Assembly: GCA_945859605.1 (NCBI GenBank)
Contig: OX243819.1
Span: 10,888,619-10,952,618, forward strand
DNA: 64,000 bases
Direction: 5' to 3'
DNA from: Lumbricus rubellus
Taxonomy: Eukaryota > Annelida > Clitellata > Crassiclitellata > Lumbricidae
In this document: positions 1-14,439 of the stretch, piece after piece
Position numbering within the stretch: the stretch's first letter is position 1
Layout of the letters: each line of letters begins with the position of its first letter
Made by a program: the position numbers and the translations under genes
The notes under the pieces: generated by a model
What the model was told of the DNA's origin: nothing
What the model saw: the letters and a program-made list of their open reading frames with translations, nothing else
Database searches by the model: none

Positions 1-659
1 TATTGCCTTGATATTTTTATTATTACTATTTATTATTATTATTATTATTATTATTAGACTTAGGCTTGTTACCTGTTAATTTGAATTTAAGATTACTGTC
101 CAGAGCAACCTCAAGTGTTTTGACAGTTTTAATGGCAGAACAGGGGTGCCGGCAAGGTCACCTTGGATTGGAAAAGGAAAGAGTATGCTAGCTGGAGCCA
201 AGCATGGTTGCTTCAGACATTTCCAACCATGCGTGCATTGAATAGTTTTTAAGTACCTGGTACCAATGCATGGTGATGAAGTAGTGTAAAGCTGAGTATC
301 ATCCACATACTGCTGTACAACCCTGTAATTGAGTTCCCAAAGGGATTGACTGCAGTTGATTGGTGAAGTAAAGCTCCTTAATATCAGAACCTCTGAAGGA
401 TAATATTACAGACCTATGTGGATGCCAGCCAGCAGTGCAGAAGGCAGGATCAGAACATGCAGTAACATTACCCACTTTCTGAAACTGATAGATGCAGGTA
501 TCTGCATTGGACATGACCCCCTTTGTTGGCATTTGGGTCACTCTTCCACTCCCTCTCCCCTAACAGCAGATGTCCTCAGAAGCATTGATTGTTACCTTTT
601 GCTAAATTTTTATAATGATGCTATAGAAGTTATAGAATTGTTGCGCATCTTTATTAATC

Positions 660-830
660 AGTGCTGTGTGAGTGTGTGTGTATATTGGTTTGTTTGTGTA
701 TTGGTGTGTTTATGTTGGTTAGTGTGGGTGTATTGGTGTGTGTGTGTATGTTGGTGCGTCTGTGTGTGTATTGGTGTGTGTATGTTGGTGTGTGTGTGTG
801 TGTGTGTGTGTGACTGTGTGTGCATGCATT
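660..830 (+). repeat. Degenerate (TG)n microsatellite
   Basis: TG-rich tract with TATTGG interruptions. The long C/V/W-rich or H/T-rich open frames across it are artefacts of the repeat. The rest of 1-976 shows a short (ATT)n tract at 25-56 and nothing else recognisable. Confidence 0.9.
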
Positions 831-976
831 TGCATGTATGTATAATCTGACACTGGCAGCCAATTTTTGGCTGTTAATTTTCCCTGTAATGTGTTATGAC
901 GGGGACCTCTGAATGTTCTCCTGTCTTGAGTTTTGCGTTACTTTAGTTAGGTTGGGGATTGGAAATGCGAATGCAG

Positions 977-2864
977 AGATACGAGACGAGGACCACGAGT
1001 TTCTGCGTCGCCACTTCGACGAATTGCCAAAGACCAGGTAAGTGATTTTGATGAATGAATGCCACATAAATGTCTGACGGGTAAGTGATTTCTATGAATG
1101 AATGCCACATAAATGTCTGACGGGTAAGTGATTTCTATGAATGGATGCCACATAAATGTCTGACGGGTAAGTGATTTCTATGAATGAATGCCACATAAAT
1201 GTCTGACGGGTAAGTGATTTCGATGAATGGATGCCACATAAATGTCTGACGGGTAAGTGATTTCTATGAATGAATGCCACATAAATGTCTGACGGTGTTG
1301 TCTTTGACTCTGTGCAGCTCATAGTTTGCTAGTAGTCTTAAAATGAACCTGTTTGGATCTACTAGATAGTCATTGATACAGCACTTTTGTGAGGTACTTA
1401 AAAATGCACTATAAATGAAGCGGCCTCAGCCCTCATATCCACATGCATACATACAGATCCGAAGAGTGAGGAGAGGAGTTGGACAGACGGCCATGGTGGA
1501 TGATGTTTCAAGTTGGAACGGCGTGGGAGGTAGGGAGAAGTGGAAGAATCAGGATAAGATCTGTGAAAAAGCAGCGTTTTGAGTTTCGAGTGAAAGACCT
1601 GTGGGGAAATAGCAAGAGGTGGAGCTTTGGTGAATTTGTAAGATGATTGTCGTAGTGCTCGCAGAAGTTTGTTCCAACGAGGTGGAACAGCAATGGTTAT
1701 GGAGCGATTAGCAAATTTTAGTGATGAGGTGATGGAAGGGCGAAGCAGAGTATTATGGAGGATGAGGAGTGTATTGAATGAAATGATTGGATTGTGAACA
1801 ACTGTGGAAGATAGGATTGTTGCGAGGATTGAAGTATACTGTAGGTAAGTGATAGGACTTTGTATTCAAGATAAGAGTCTTGTACACTAGTCACTAGTGT
1901 CTAGTGGTAGTGCACAGGACGTTCATGCACCAGTTTATTTGATGATCTAACTAATAAGGAAGATTCATTCTTTGTTTCAGCGACACTGCTTTGGAAACGT
2001 CAAAATCTGGTTTGGAAACGTCAAAATCTGGTTTGGAAAAGCCTAAATCTGATTTGGAAAAGTCCAAATTTGACGACATTTTGCAAACTGGAACGCAGGA
2101 TGGAAAGTTAACAGGGTATGAAGTTGTATTTTTTGCTTCGTCAATGATGAAAAAATGGGGCCCTTTTGGCTTATCCTCAAACCACTTTGGGCCTGGAATT
2201 TTTGCGTCCTGCCTGTGTTCAAAGGAGGCTAATTAACTGATTATATGTTAATATTAATAGTATTAAATAGTAGTATTAATTATACGAGTTATTGCTCACT
2301 AACCAATTTAACTGCTTAACTCCAACACCTGTTGGCACCTTTATTTAAGTACTGCTTTATTACATTTGTTCACTTTGTTTTCTTTGATGCTTGATTTGAT
2401 TTGTTCTTGTTTTTTGGTTGCCAAATAAATGATTTGATTCGACTTGATTTGATGAAGCCCTGGTTAAGTTCGATAGATCTAGTGGTTAAGCTGGAGAGAA
2501 GAGATGTAGGTTGCTGAAATAATTAAGGTTCTTGTGGCATGGTGGATGCCACTGTTGAGAAGCAGGCCATCACATACCTAAGTTATGCAGATGATGTTTC
2601 CGTGCTGACACAATTGGAAAAATCTGTTACTTCTGGTGCTATAGAAGTTTTGGGAAGGGAAACCAAGGATTGGAATGTTGCTTTTTGTTGTTTTTTGCTG
2701 CTGAATGCTGATGTGTACTAAAAGTTAAAAGTTCAGAGTTGGGAGTTATCCTAAATCTGAGTTGACTGGCTGGCTGACTGCTCAGTGGCAATCTGACTGA
2801 CTGACTGATTGACTGACCAACTGATTGACTTGTTTCTATCTATCTATCTATCTATCTATCTATC

Positions 2865-2928
<64 letters not shown>

Positions 2929-5900
2929 GTGATTTCTATAGCGCCCCTTTAAGGGCTCTACTCAGAGGCGATCCAGACCCAGGCCCGGTCAAAAGGAAAA
3001 GTCTTAAGTCATCACTCCCTCCACTTCCTGATTACAAATAGTCAACATAGCTTACTATCGAATGTCATTTTGCATACTTATTTTTGTGTGTGTGCTTTGC
3101 TTGATATAGTCTGGTGGGCAGCAGCAGCCCTGTTAGTGGAAAGCGCGTTCCCTATCATCAGCTGGAAGACCGTGTTATCCAGCTGGAGCAGCAGTGGAAG
3201 GAGCTCAATGCTCTTCCGGCAAACGCTGAGCTCTTTGAGCGCGCGAGGGAGAAGGATGCCAAGCCACGCCCTGTCGCTGAGATGTGGCAGACAATGAGAT
3301 TGTCAAAGTGTGTTGATGCCCATGGGCAAGGTATCAACAAGGTCAGCAGCTGTGATATGTTGCTAATTACATTGCCAATAGTGAGATCTGCAATATGATG
3401 CTAATTACATTACCAATAGTGAGATCTGCAATATGATACTAATTACATTACCAATAGTGAGATCTGCAATATGATGCTAATTACATTACCAATAGTGAGA
3501 TCTGCAATATGATATGATGCTAATTACATTACCAATAGTGAGATCTGCAATGTGATGCTAATTACATTACCAATAGTGGGACACTGCGGTGTAGCGATAT
3601 GTTCCGTGCCTTGTTGCTAAAGAGTTACAGGTTAGAATCTATCTCAAGCCACTGAGAGAGCGACCTTGGACAAGTTGCTCACTCATTATAGTTAATTGTG
3701 TGCGGAAGGCAACGTGAAACCACCCCACTCATATCATTCCCGAACTTATCACATAATTTAATTTACCAGATACTTTGCATTTAGTTTTTTATGCATTGCA
3801 ATGACCTCCCCCAAACCTCCATCTCCTCCACCTGACCAGTCAATCTTTATTTCTCAAGTCCCTAAAATCTTTTTTCTTTGGTCGTGGCTGGGCTGGGAGC
3901 GCCTCTGAGTTGTTTCTTGAAGAGGCACTATATAAATTCTAATAATGAATGAATGAATGAATGAATGAATGCAAAAGGTGATCCTCCTCCTCCTCCTTTC
4001 TTCTCATTCTCGTCCTGCTCATTCTTGTTCTGTTCCTTTTTCTACTCCTCTGCTTTGTCATCCTCTTTGTTTAGATGGGGTTTACTGTCTTTGGTGAACA
4101 ATAAATTTGACGTTACATTTTTTGGGGAATATTTACGAAGTTTGTTTTCTCGTTATGGTATTGACGTTTCATTTTACGTGTATTTTTCCGCTGATGTTCA
4201 TTAAATTTCTGTTCTTTATCACTTAATATAATTTATTTAGCATTTCATTTGAATTATTATCTGTGTTTATGTTGAAGCAGTGTGGTTTAAATTTTTTTTT
4301 ACAGATCTGATGCTGTTCGATTTGTTGCTGTGTGTTACTTTATGCTGTTCTCTTTTTCATGTTTCAGTTGATGTCAATGTTCGAAGATATATTGGAGGAC
4401 ACAAAACTGCTGAAGGAGAATAACAATGACATGGCCAAGAAACTTGCAGCTGATCAGACATCGGTAAACTTGTCTGACAGTTCAATTTAAGACATTGATA
4501 TATATTAGACAATGATTGGCAGATTCCATTAATTAAAGATACATTTGTGACGCCACGGCTCAAAACCCGTCGCTTATTGCTTCGTAGACAGGGGCGGATA
4601 CAGAAACTTTGGACGGGGGGGGCCAAAAATTCTTGGCCTTGGGTCTGGAAAAATTTTCTTTCGTTTCCGCCATAAAGTTGATGACTTTTGGTTTTTAGTC
4701 GTCCAGTCCAAATGTCCTCAAAATATACCAGTATCCAGTATACATCGTTCGAAAGTTTGTTGAAACCAGATGGGGGGGGCCACGATACATGGGCATTTCT
4801 AAATTGGGGGCCATGGCCGGATTGGTCCCCTCTGGATCCGCCCCTGTTCGTAGATATTGTGCTCGAAGTCGAATTAGGTGAGAGGGGTAAAGAATGTAGA
4901 ATGTTCTTCGATTCAGGAGATGACTATGAATTCGCCATAAGTTGCGAAGTAGTAACCTGAATTTTGTGCTGTTTGCATTATTTCATTCAGAATAAATCTC
5001 TCTATTGCCTAGCTGAATTGCGGAATCAACCATAAGTGTTTTCTGAGGACTTTGGTGGCAAGAATATTCCTAAACTTTTTAGTCAATTTTCTCACTCTAA
5101 ACTAAAACAAAATCAAACGAGTATAAATTTAGTTAGAAAAATATCTTTTCATTCAGTAAAGGGTATTTGACAGCAGAGCCATTGTAGCCAGGGCTGTTTT
5201 TAAGGAATTTTTAGAACTGCACAACCCCCTTTTTTCCCTTCCCATCTTCCATGGTAAATTGCGTCTAATCGGAGGACATTGACCTGTTTTTGCAAGTTTT
5301 ACATGTACAGAAGTGCTTCTACAACTGCACAAATCCATTTAAAACTGCGCATTTTGTGTACAACTGCACATTAAAAAAGCCCTGATTGTAGCATATTCTT
5401 GACTTATGGCTTGGGCGATGCTTTTGGCACGCATCACTTATGGTAGCTCTTCATTTCTCCCTATATGTGGCATATAACCGAATAAAAAAGATCAGAAACC
5501 GACATGTGACGGGTTTTGAGCCAATGGTGTCACATATGGTTGCTATAGGAAAACATGTACAGTTATATTTACAATTTTACACAATGTGACCTTGGAACTT
5601 TGCTATCAAGTCTGGATGAGGTGGCTGTATTTAGGGTATGTGCATGGTGGGATTTCACCAATGGTGACTTCTAGTTATCATAGTTTGTGGGGCGCGGTGG
5701 TGTAGTGGTGGCATCGTTGCCTTGAAGCCGGAAGGTTCGGGGTTCGAATACACCTTAGGCCGCCGCGTAGGGACCTTGAGCAAGTCCTTCACTAGCAATT
5801 GCTTGGGCGCTTCGGCGTGAAACTCCGATGCAGCGTCCACGCTGTAATCGGGAGCGCCTCAGAGTAGAGAGCTTGAAGCAGCGCTATAGAAATGAACAGA

Positions 5901-8900
5901 TAAAATTTAAAAAATAGTGTTGCTTGGTGTGTGATGAATTTTCTGTTCTAAATTACACACCAAGCCACAGGTTAGTCATGTATAAGCACGAGGAAGGCCG
6001 AGGATGGGATGGGTTGTCAACATCGGAGACTGGATGGGAACATCTTTCGATCGGACTTTGATGGAGACAAGAGACAGGAGGAGATGGAGAAAACCTGTTC
6101 ATGAAGCGACCAACCCTCGTATCGAGGATGGTTGAAGACAAGACAAGACAAGACAAGACAAATTACATAAGGTTTATTTAGACCAGTATGAGAATTGTAG
6201 AAAAAAGATGAGGGGTTAGATGTTGAATTTGGTTGATTTATGTGTTGTTGATGTAAGCAATGAATGCGTTACTATGGGTCTTATAAGAATGACTAAGGTC
6301 TGAACCCCACAAGCTCTACCCATCAATTCTCACTTTCATTTAGGCTATCATAGAATGCTGTTGATTAGGCTCTTATCATGAATCAGTGCTGTTTATCTGT
6401 TTCATTATGATTGCATTAGGTATACAAAACTATACATTCACCATCCTTTTATGTGTTTCTTGAGATTGTGGATGTTTTGCTTTTGTAATCTAAGAATAAT
6501 CTGTAATCTCTGTTTCCTTTTCTTTCCAGTCAAAGGAAGTTGATAACTTGAAAGAGCAAATTGAAAATCTCATGAAGCATATGGTACGCACAATGTTGAG
6601 CTTTATGTTACATGCTCTTTGCACTGTCCTGGCCTTGGTTCATTTTTCATTTAAACAAACAAGAAGCAAACTTAAGAGGCCCTCGTAAGGCAATTAGCTT
6701 AGTGTCTTGCTACATACCGGGTACATATGTATGCACATTGCACATACCTGCACAGTGCATACAATGTATTTTGCATTCATATATGCATTTAGATGCATAA
6801 GTCTGCAATGCATTCTCATGTATTTACCTATGTACTTGTGCAGATGTATGTATACATAAAAACATACTGTTTGACATCTCATTACTCATACATGCATATT
6901 TATTTGCATTTCTATATTTACCTATACATTTGTACATTATATGCAAATTCTTAATAGCCTAACCTTGGCCGAGAAAAAGGACCACATGTCGGAATGGACT
7001 TTTACATTTCCAGTTCAATTTATTGATTCCAGAATCATGGCAAAATAATGGAAAAGTAAGATAATATGCAAGTTTGAAGGGATGCAACCGGATACCTAAG
7101 ACGGACTATAATATTATAGGGTTGCCCATGCACCAAGGGAAGTGAAAATGTTAGAGCATAGTTGAGAATTAAATTGAAGAGACATAATGTTAAATTAATC
7201 CAGACAATATGAACATAAAAGTGGCTTCAGGAACAAAAGACAAAATACAGTATCAAACAAAAGAATCACATGAAAAAGGGACAGCCTTAAGTAATGAATA
7301 TAAAATATTATTCACCCTGCCTCTGCCTGAGGCAGTTTCAGCTTTAGTTTATCATGTGGGGCAATATAGTTTGTTGTACTGCAAGTTTTATCCACAGGTG
7401 AAGTAACTGGACACAAAAATGATTTTCTAGGTGATTTAGTAAGCGACATGCGGTCCACTTTCTTCGCCGTGGTCACATAAGTGGGGCGCGGTTGTGTAGT
7501 GGTGGCATCGTTGTCTTGGAGCCGGAAGGTTCGAGGTTCGAATCCACCTCACCGCGTAAGGACCTTGGGCAAGTCCTTCACTCGCAATTGCTCATAGCTT
7601 CAGCGTGAAACTCCTATGCAGTGTCCACTCTGCATTTGGGAGCGCCTCTGAGTAGAGAGCTTGAAGGGGCGCTATAACAAGTGCACATACAAACAAACAT
7701 ACATTCGTAATTTCAGAAACGATCAGAAAACTTTGACATTTTGTGTGGTTGGTATTTTCTTGTATTTTCCTTATTTGATTGCTTTTTATCTCTAGCTGCT
7801 AGTTGTTGATTTTCATTAACATGTACCGGTAAATTATAGACCACATTTTTAAATTGCTTTAATTTCTCTCAGTTGAAACTTTTGGTCTTTTATTGCCTGC
7901 GTTAGTTATATGTTTTCCCTTTTTTCTTGTCAGAATCATATGGAGGGGCGAATGGAGGAAATACCAGGCGACGATTTCTTTGACAGTCTTCCGACGTGGG
8001 CTGCACTTGAGGCATACTTCAAAGGAATGAAAGAGAAGCTGGACCAGAGCATAGCGGTAGGACGTACTTCGGTTGACTCTATGTTATTTTGCCCTATGTT
8101 TATGGCTATATGGGGTGAGCAATAGTGTGTAATGCACTAATAGTTTGCCTACAATTACATACAAAAATCTAATTTGTATAATGCATTTAATTATTAGTAT
8201 GGCCTCGACCCCGGTTGGTTGAAGATATTATTATTATTATTATTTATTTTATTTTATTTATTTTTTGCCCCGAGGTACATATGATCCCTCAGGGACTTAC
8301 ACCCTAATACTAAAATAAAAATAAAATTATTATTATTATTATTGTTGTTATTGTTCTATATGCATTAGGAGAAGAATCAAGAAACCCAGCAGCAGATAGC
8401 AGCAAGTCGTCGGCGTTCGTCAAGTCGTCCTCCTATTCCTCCCCCGACCTTCAACCTTCAGTCCCTCCTTGAACACCTTGGTGTCCTCAATTCTCTGCAC
8501 AATGCACTCGTCGAACGCGTCAACCAACTTGAGGTATACATGCAGAATTGTATGAATTGTATCAACTGCTGTTTGCATTCTCTGTGCTTTACGTTTGCGT
8601 TACGGCTTGTCTTCTAAAGTTCTAGCAACTCATCATGAATGAGGGATGATGACGAGTAACTGTTACTCGTGTGTGTGTGCGTGTGTGTGTGTGTGGGAGG
8701 GGTGTAGGTGTGCGTGTGTGTGTGTGCGAGCGTGTGTGTGTGCGTGTGTGTGTGTGTGTTTGTGTGGGTGTATTTGGTTTCTTTGTTTTTATTTATTGGA
8801 AAAGTTTTATTGGAAACAAATTAAGATTACAGTGACTGGCAGACAATTGAAATAGAGGTTTACAAATATGCAGCAGTTAACTTTAATTTTTAGTATTAAT

Positions 8901-11900
8901 AATATAATTATAGTCACCTGGTAAACTCTAACTTGTGACTTATAAGATTAGATAAGAATATTCTTTAATATACCAATTGCTGTCCACATTTTGGTGTACA
9001 GGCAAAGTATGATACTGACTGTTTGTATAGCACCATCTAAGTCTGATATAGTTGTGCAAAACATTTCCTGGGGATGGGATTACTAAGCTCCTCCCACACC
9101 CCTATCTTCCCATGCCCCTATCCTCCCATACGCCTCTGAGTAGTTTCTTTTACTTGAAGGGGCGCTATATAAATGTCCGAATGAATGAATGAATGAATGA
9201 ATGAATGAATGAATGCCCCTATTCTCCCATACCTAGCCCACCACTTGTTGGAAATATTACTGCTGTTAAAATAGGTTTGACGCGATTCTTGCCATCAGCT
9301 ATGACCCTAAGCACTGCAGTTTTTCATAAATTGTTTCTGTCTAGTCTGCCCTTGGTTCCAAGGATTTCGATACGAAGATGAGTTCACTTGAAGAGACGAT
9401 TGCTGGCGACAGAAAAGAGCTTCAGAAGTTGGGTATGAAACAACGTTGTGGTTTAATGAAAGGTTTATCCTCTGTGACATGAGTTGGGTATGAAGCAGCA
9501 CTCTCGTTTTAACTAATTGTTTATCATCGTCTGTGGCATGCATCAATTACGGCATTTGTTTATAAATTTCTCAGCACAATGATGTAGGGCTAAGGTAAAC
9601 TCAGTTAAGATAATAAGTGTTATTGGTAATTCCTCAAAGTCTTCGTAGTAACCCTAATCTTAATTCCTTTAAGCACCAATTGCGTTTGTGGTTAACTAGA
9701 CTGAAGTATTGGCTCCACTCTTTGTCCCCACTCTGACTACTACACTATACACTAATGGCACTTCTATTATATTCTTTTTTCTTCTTCTTAGTTAAGGTTT
9801 CTTTCTTTTTTAATTCCTTTTTTTGGTTAAGGTTTGATAGCTTTTCAACACCATGTTATCTTAACTGTGGATGTTTAATTGTTTATGTTATAGTTAAGAT
9901 TGCATTTATGTGTATTCTAGACTGTTAGTACTTACATGATACTTGCCTATCTGCCATCTTGTATCTGAAAGCGTGCATAGGTAGCCCTACCACTACCAGT
10001 GGGACTTCTAATCCCTTCTGGGTTTCCGGTTGTAACCAACTGTTTTGTGTGTCTACTTCGAAATGATGATTTTGTTATCTTGGTGCAATAATTTGATGGT
10101 TATGGTTATCAGTGAGATGAGCAAGTGACACATTAACATGTAATTGAATTACAGATTACCAATTACAATTGTAATTTAAATTACATTATTTCAAGTGCTC
10201 AGTTACATTACTGTCCATCTCTGGTCATTGGTCATCATCGTAGTTGAGTAACATGATGGCCAGATACAGGGTCCGATGCCTCGTGTCGCTGTGGATGTTT
10301 GAACCATATAGAAAATTACAAATAATATGGTGATGGTATTAATATGTTTAAATTAAATTATGTATTCATCCCTTTCTTAAATTTGTTTGTTTGTATGTGA
10401 ACTTGTTATAGCACCCCTTCAAGCTCTTGCTACTCAGAGGCGCCCCCGAATGCAGAGCGGGCACTGCATCAGAGTTTCACGCCGAAGTGCTGAGCAACTA
10501 CGAGTGAAGGACTTGCCCAAGGTCCCTACGCAGCGACTTGAGGTGGATTCGAACCTCGAACCTTCCGGCTCCAAGGCAATGGCGCCACCACTACACCAAC
10601 GCGTCCCACAAAAAAATGAAAATGTTGTGAAGACTATTAAAGATGCTAAGAATAGGATGCGGAACTTTCTTTGTTACCAGCTGCTGCAACCGATCGAATG
10701 ATCTGTCGGATTCAGGGGATCGAGGATCAGCTCTGTTGTCTACGGCAGGTGATCAATCGGTTGCGTGGATCGGACGCAGACACGTGTGGGATCATGACAA
10801 CAGACGAGGAAATCGCCTGTCTACGAAACCTCGTCAACAAGGTATGTGCTCTTCGTGCCTTAGCGGTTAGGCAGCAGACACACATGGAGCGCCTCTGAGT
10901 AGAGAGAGCTTGAAGGGGCGCTATAACAAGTGCACATACAAACAAATACATAGCAGTGTTGTTTCAATTGCTAGTTTGATTGTGTAATAGCCGTTTTAGT
11001 TCATCCATTCATTCTATGGGCTTATATGGTGCCCTTCAAGAAACCTACTCAGGAGTGCTCCCAGACCAGTCACCGCAGAAGAAAAAGAACTGGAATGATT
11101 TTATGAAACAAGGTTTTAATGGGTCAGATGTAATGAACACAGCTTTGAAAGGAGGTCTTTCCAGATGGACGACCTTACAACTCTTCTTGTGGAGATGTGT
11201 GATTATTATAATTATTATTGACAAAATGCTGTTCAGTTATTTAATTATGTACTGTGATCCTGCAAACTGGAAGAGATTGTTGGCTGATTTAATGAGTGAA
11301 TGGCGAAATAGTGCTATATAAGTTTGCAATTATAATTATCAGCATAATGTGTCTTTAGGAGATTTAAGCCAGAGGGGACCACATGCCTCTGATGTTGATC
11401 CATCCCATTTGTGTACTGAATTACCCATGGCCAAATTAGGACAATGCAGGGCTGTTTCTAAGGAATTTTTAGAACTGCACAACTCCTTTTCCTTCCCATG
11501 CTCCATGGTAAATTACTTCCAATTGGAGGAAAATGACCATTTTTTGCTAGTTTTAACTGTACAAAAGTGCTTCTACAACTGCACACATCCATTTAGAACT
11601 GCACATTTCGTGTACAACTGCACGTTAAAAAGCCCTGGTGGTGGTTGTACTTGTAGTGGAGGTGGTTGTGGGTATGTTGTTGGTGGTGTTGTTGCTTCGA
11701 GTTGTGACTATGAAAATTTAAGAAAAATCGTATTTATACTCGAGTCACAATCATCATCATCATTGTTAATTGTTATAATGATGTAACAACAATTGTGACA
11801 TAGTTGAATCTCTCTTTAGTGAGAGTGCCGTAGTTCTCTTATATTTTTTTTGTTAAATTGCAGCTTCAATGTGAGGTGGACATGCTGAGATGTTACGGCC

Positions 11901-14406
11901 AGGGAGTTTCCGTTCCCGGCTCCAACAGTCCAGTTGGTAGTGGCCACGGACTTTCCGGAGGTCAGAATGGATCGAAGGGCTGTGGAAATGCTCCCGCATG
12001 TGGTGCAAACAATAACAAGGGTGGTCACAGTTCCTTCTCTGGCCCTCCGTCACAGAATCAGAATCAGAATTTCGAATCAGACATACAGGTATCAATCAGT
12101 CAATCAATCAGTAAATCAATCAATCAATCAATCAACCAATCATTTATTTTTTAAGCAACCATTTTACCGTTATAAATTGCAAGTCACATTGTCAATGGGG
12201 AAGGCCACTAGGATATAGGTCATGAAGGTAGATGATAAAGCTTAAAATTTCTGGAACATTTTATATAGTAGCGTTAACTAATGTTTCTTACATATCAGTT
12301 AAAGTTAGGATGTCTGCCATTTTATGGATCTGTTTGCTCAGCAGACTATGAATGAGCTCCTTGTCCTTTGCCTGTTTTCCAAAGTGTTTGATAGTCATTT
12401 TTTTAATCTTGATCTTAATTCCTAGACGAATTCAAAGTGCCTAGTAATACAGCTTATTTTAAAAATCTTGAACTTAATTCCTAGACGAATGCAAAGTGCC
12501 TAGTAATACAGCTTGATGATAAAGACCATAAATTTTATGCAACTTTTCCAAAATAGTAGAGAACTTTCCCAGCATAGTAGAGGTGGCGCTCCTGACTACA
12601 GAGCGGACACTGCATCGGAGTTTCACGCCTAAGTGCTGAATAATTGTGAGTGCAGGACTTGCCTTTCGGCTGCAAGGCGACGAACATACCCACTACACCA
12701 CCCTAATGTGCTACTTTACCACTCGGACTTCCATGCCACACACATATAATTACTAATTACTACCGTATATGGATATTCTGAATTCTGGTTTGCTTTATTT
12801 TAAATTCTTCTATATTTTCTTGCCAGAGCTTGTTCTGTATCGTTAATGAACTTGACGAAAACAAAATGGACAAATTGCAAATGATGGAAGAACTTAACCA
12901 GGTCAGAAAAACGTTTCTCATCCATTTTCATTTTTGCATTTCTTTGTAACTTTGTGGGCTTTTTTGTACACAAAATGTGCAGTTGTAGAAGCACTTCTGT
13001 ACAGTTAAAACTAGCAAAAAATGTCATTGTCCTTCGATTGGAAGTAATTTACCGTGGATGATGGGAAGGAAAGAAGAAGTTGTGCAGTTTTAAAAAGTTC
13101 CTTAAAACAGCCCTGATAACTTTGTGTGCATTAGAAATATCTGTATTAGCAATAATGAATTCAGTTGAATTGGTTTGGATTGTATGAGAAAGGTTTAATT
13201 TCGGTTAGCAAATGTTTAATTGAATTTTTTATGATAAATTATACGGTTGAATTTATCCCCAGTTTACTTTTGCTTGTTTTGATCTAATTGATTTCAGTTG
13301 GATTTTGCTCCTGTGGATTGGATATTATATTGGATGAACATTCTGAGTAGAGACTCTTGCTGAAGTGCTATCAGGGCTTAAAGTGTGGCAGGACGGTCAT
13401 GGATGGCGTCCATGCACTTATTTTCAAATCTCTATGCCGTCCTGCCACTTATTTGGCCAGCACACCTGAAAATGTAAAGGGCGTCCTGGCACTTCTTTTG
13501 GAAAGGTAAGGGTGTGTCCAGGCAATTCTTTTCTTACACTTTTTGCACTGAGTGCTATATAAATGTCTCAAATGAATGAATGAATGAATGAATGATGTGT
13601 TTAGATTATATTTTTAATTTGTGTATTATTTCTTGGTTGCTATTCTTTTAGAAAGCCGATCGGTGTGAGGTGGGCGATAAAGTGAGCCAGATGTGCTTTG
13701 ACATGGCCTGTGAAGGACTCCATAGGGTCATCAATGACATTCTACAGAAACTTCTGGACAGTGTGAGTTATTTCACAGATGTAGTGGTACAAACAATTTG
13801 TGAATGGGCAGCCAGAATGTAGCTTGTTTTGAAAAGAAATTGTCTCAGATGCTCTTGTTCTGATGTTAACCCATGAATGACTGATGTCTTTGTTTGTTTG
13901 CTCTTTGAATCTTGTGTCTTGAATCTTAATTTCTTAGACTTCATTCATATATTCATTCATTCATTCATTCACTCATTCATTCATTCATATTCATTCATTC
14001 ATTCATTCATTCATATTCATTCATTCATTCATATTCATTCACTCATTCATTCATTCATATTCATTCATTCATTCATTCATTCATATTCATTCATTCATAT
14101 TCACTCATTCATTCATATTCATTTATTCATTTAATCTTTTATTCATTCATATTCATTCATTCATTCATTCATATTCATTCATTCATTCATTTAATCTTTT
14201 ATTCATTCATTCATTCACGATGAGGATTTAGATAACTTCAACCTCTTTGCTATTGACTTTTGTCATATCAACTCCAATAATTATAATAATTATTTAATAA
14301 AAATAATAATTATAGCAGTAATAATAATTTAGTAATAATGGATATAGATGTTCCAGATGCACCACTTTTATAATTTCTAAGACCATGCCATGAGGTACCT
14401 CTGTGC

Positions 14407-14439
<33 letters not shown>

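Noticed and set aside
1038..1295. CRISPR-like regular repeats
   Set aside because: Units are directly contiguous with no unique spacers; this is a eukaryotic minisatellite. The same holds for 3352-3578.
5688..5760. Possible tRNA genes at the heads of family A and B repeats
   Set aside because: Box A and B motifs exist, but no cloverleaf with paired acceptor stem could be drawn, and the heads are always joined to the SINE bodies.
10387..10701. 104-residue + frame
   Set aside because: Lies almost wholly in an inverted SINE; only 10681 onward is a real exon, and in another frame.
11349..11786. 145-residue + frame
   Set aside because: Spans the CAGGGCT MITE and a GGTGGT tract; no motif and no phase-compatible splice sites.
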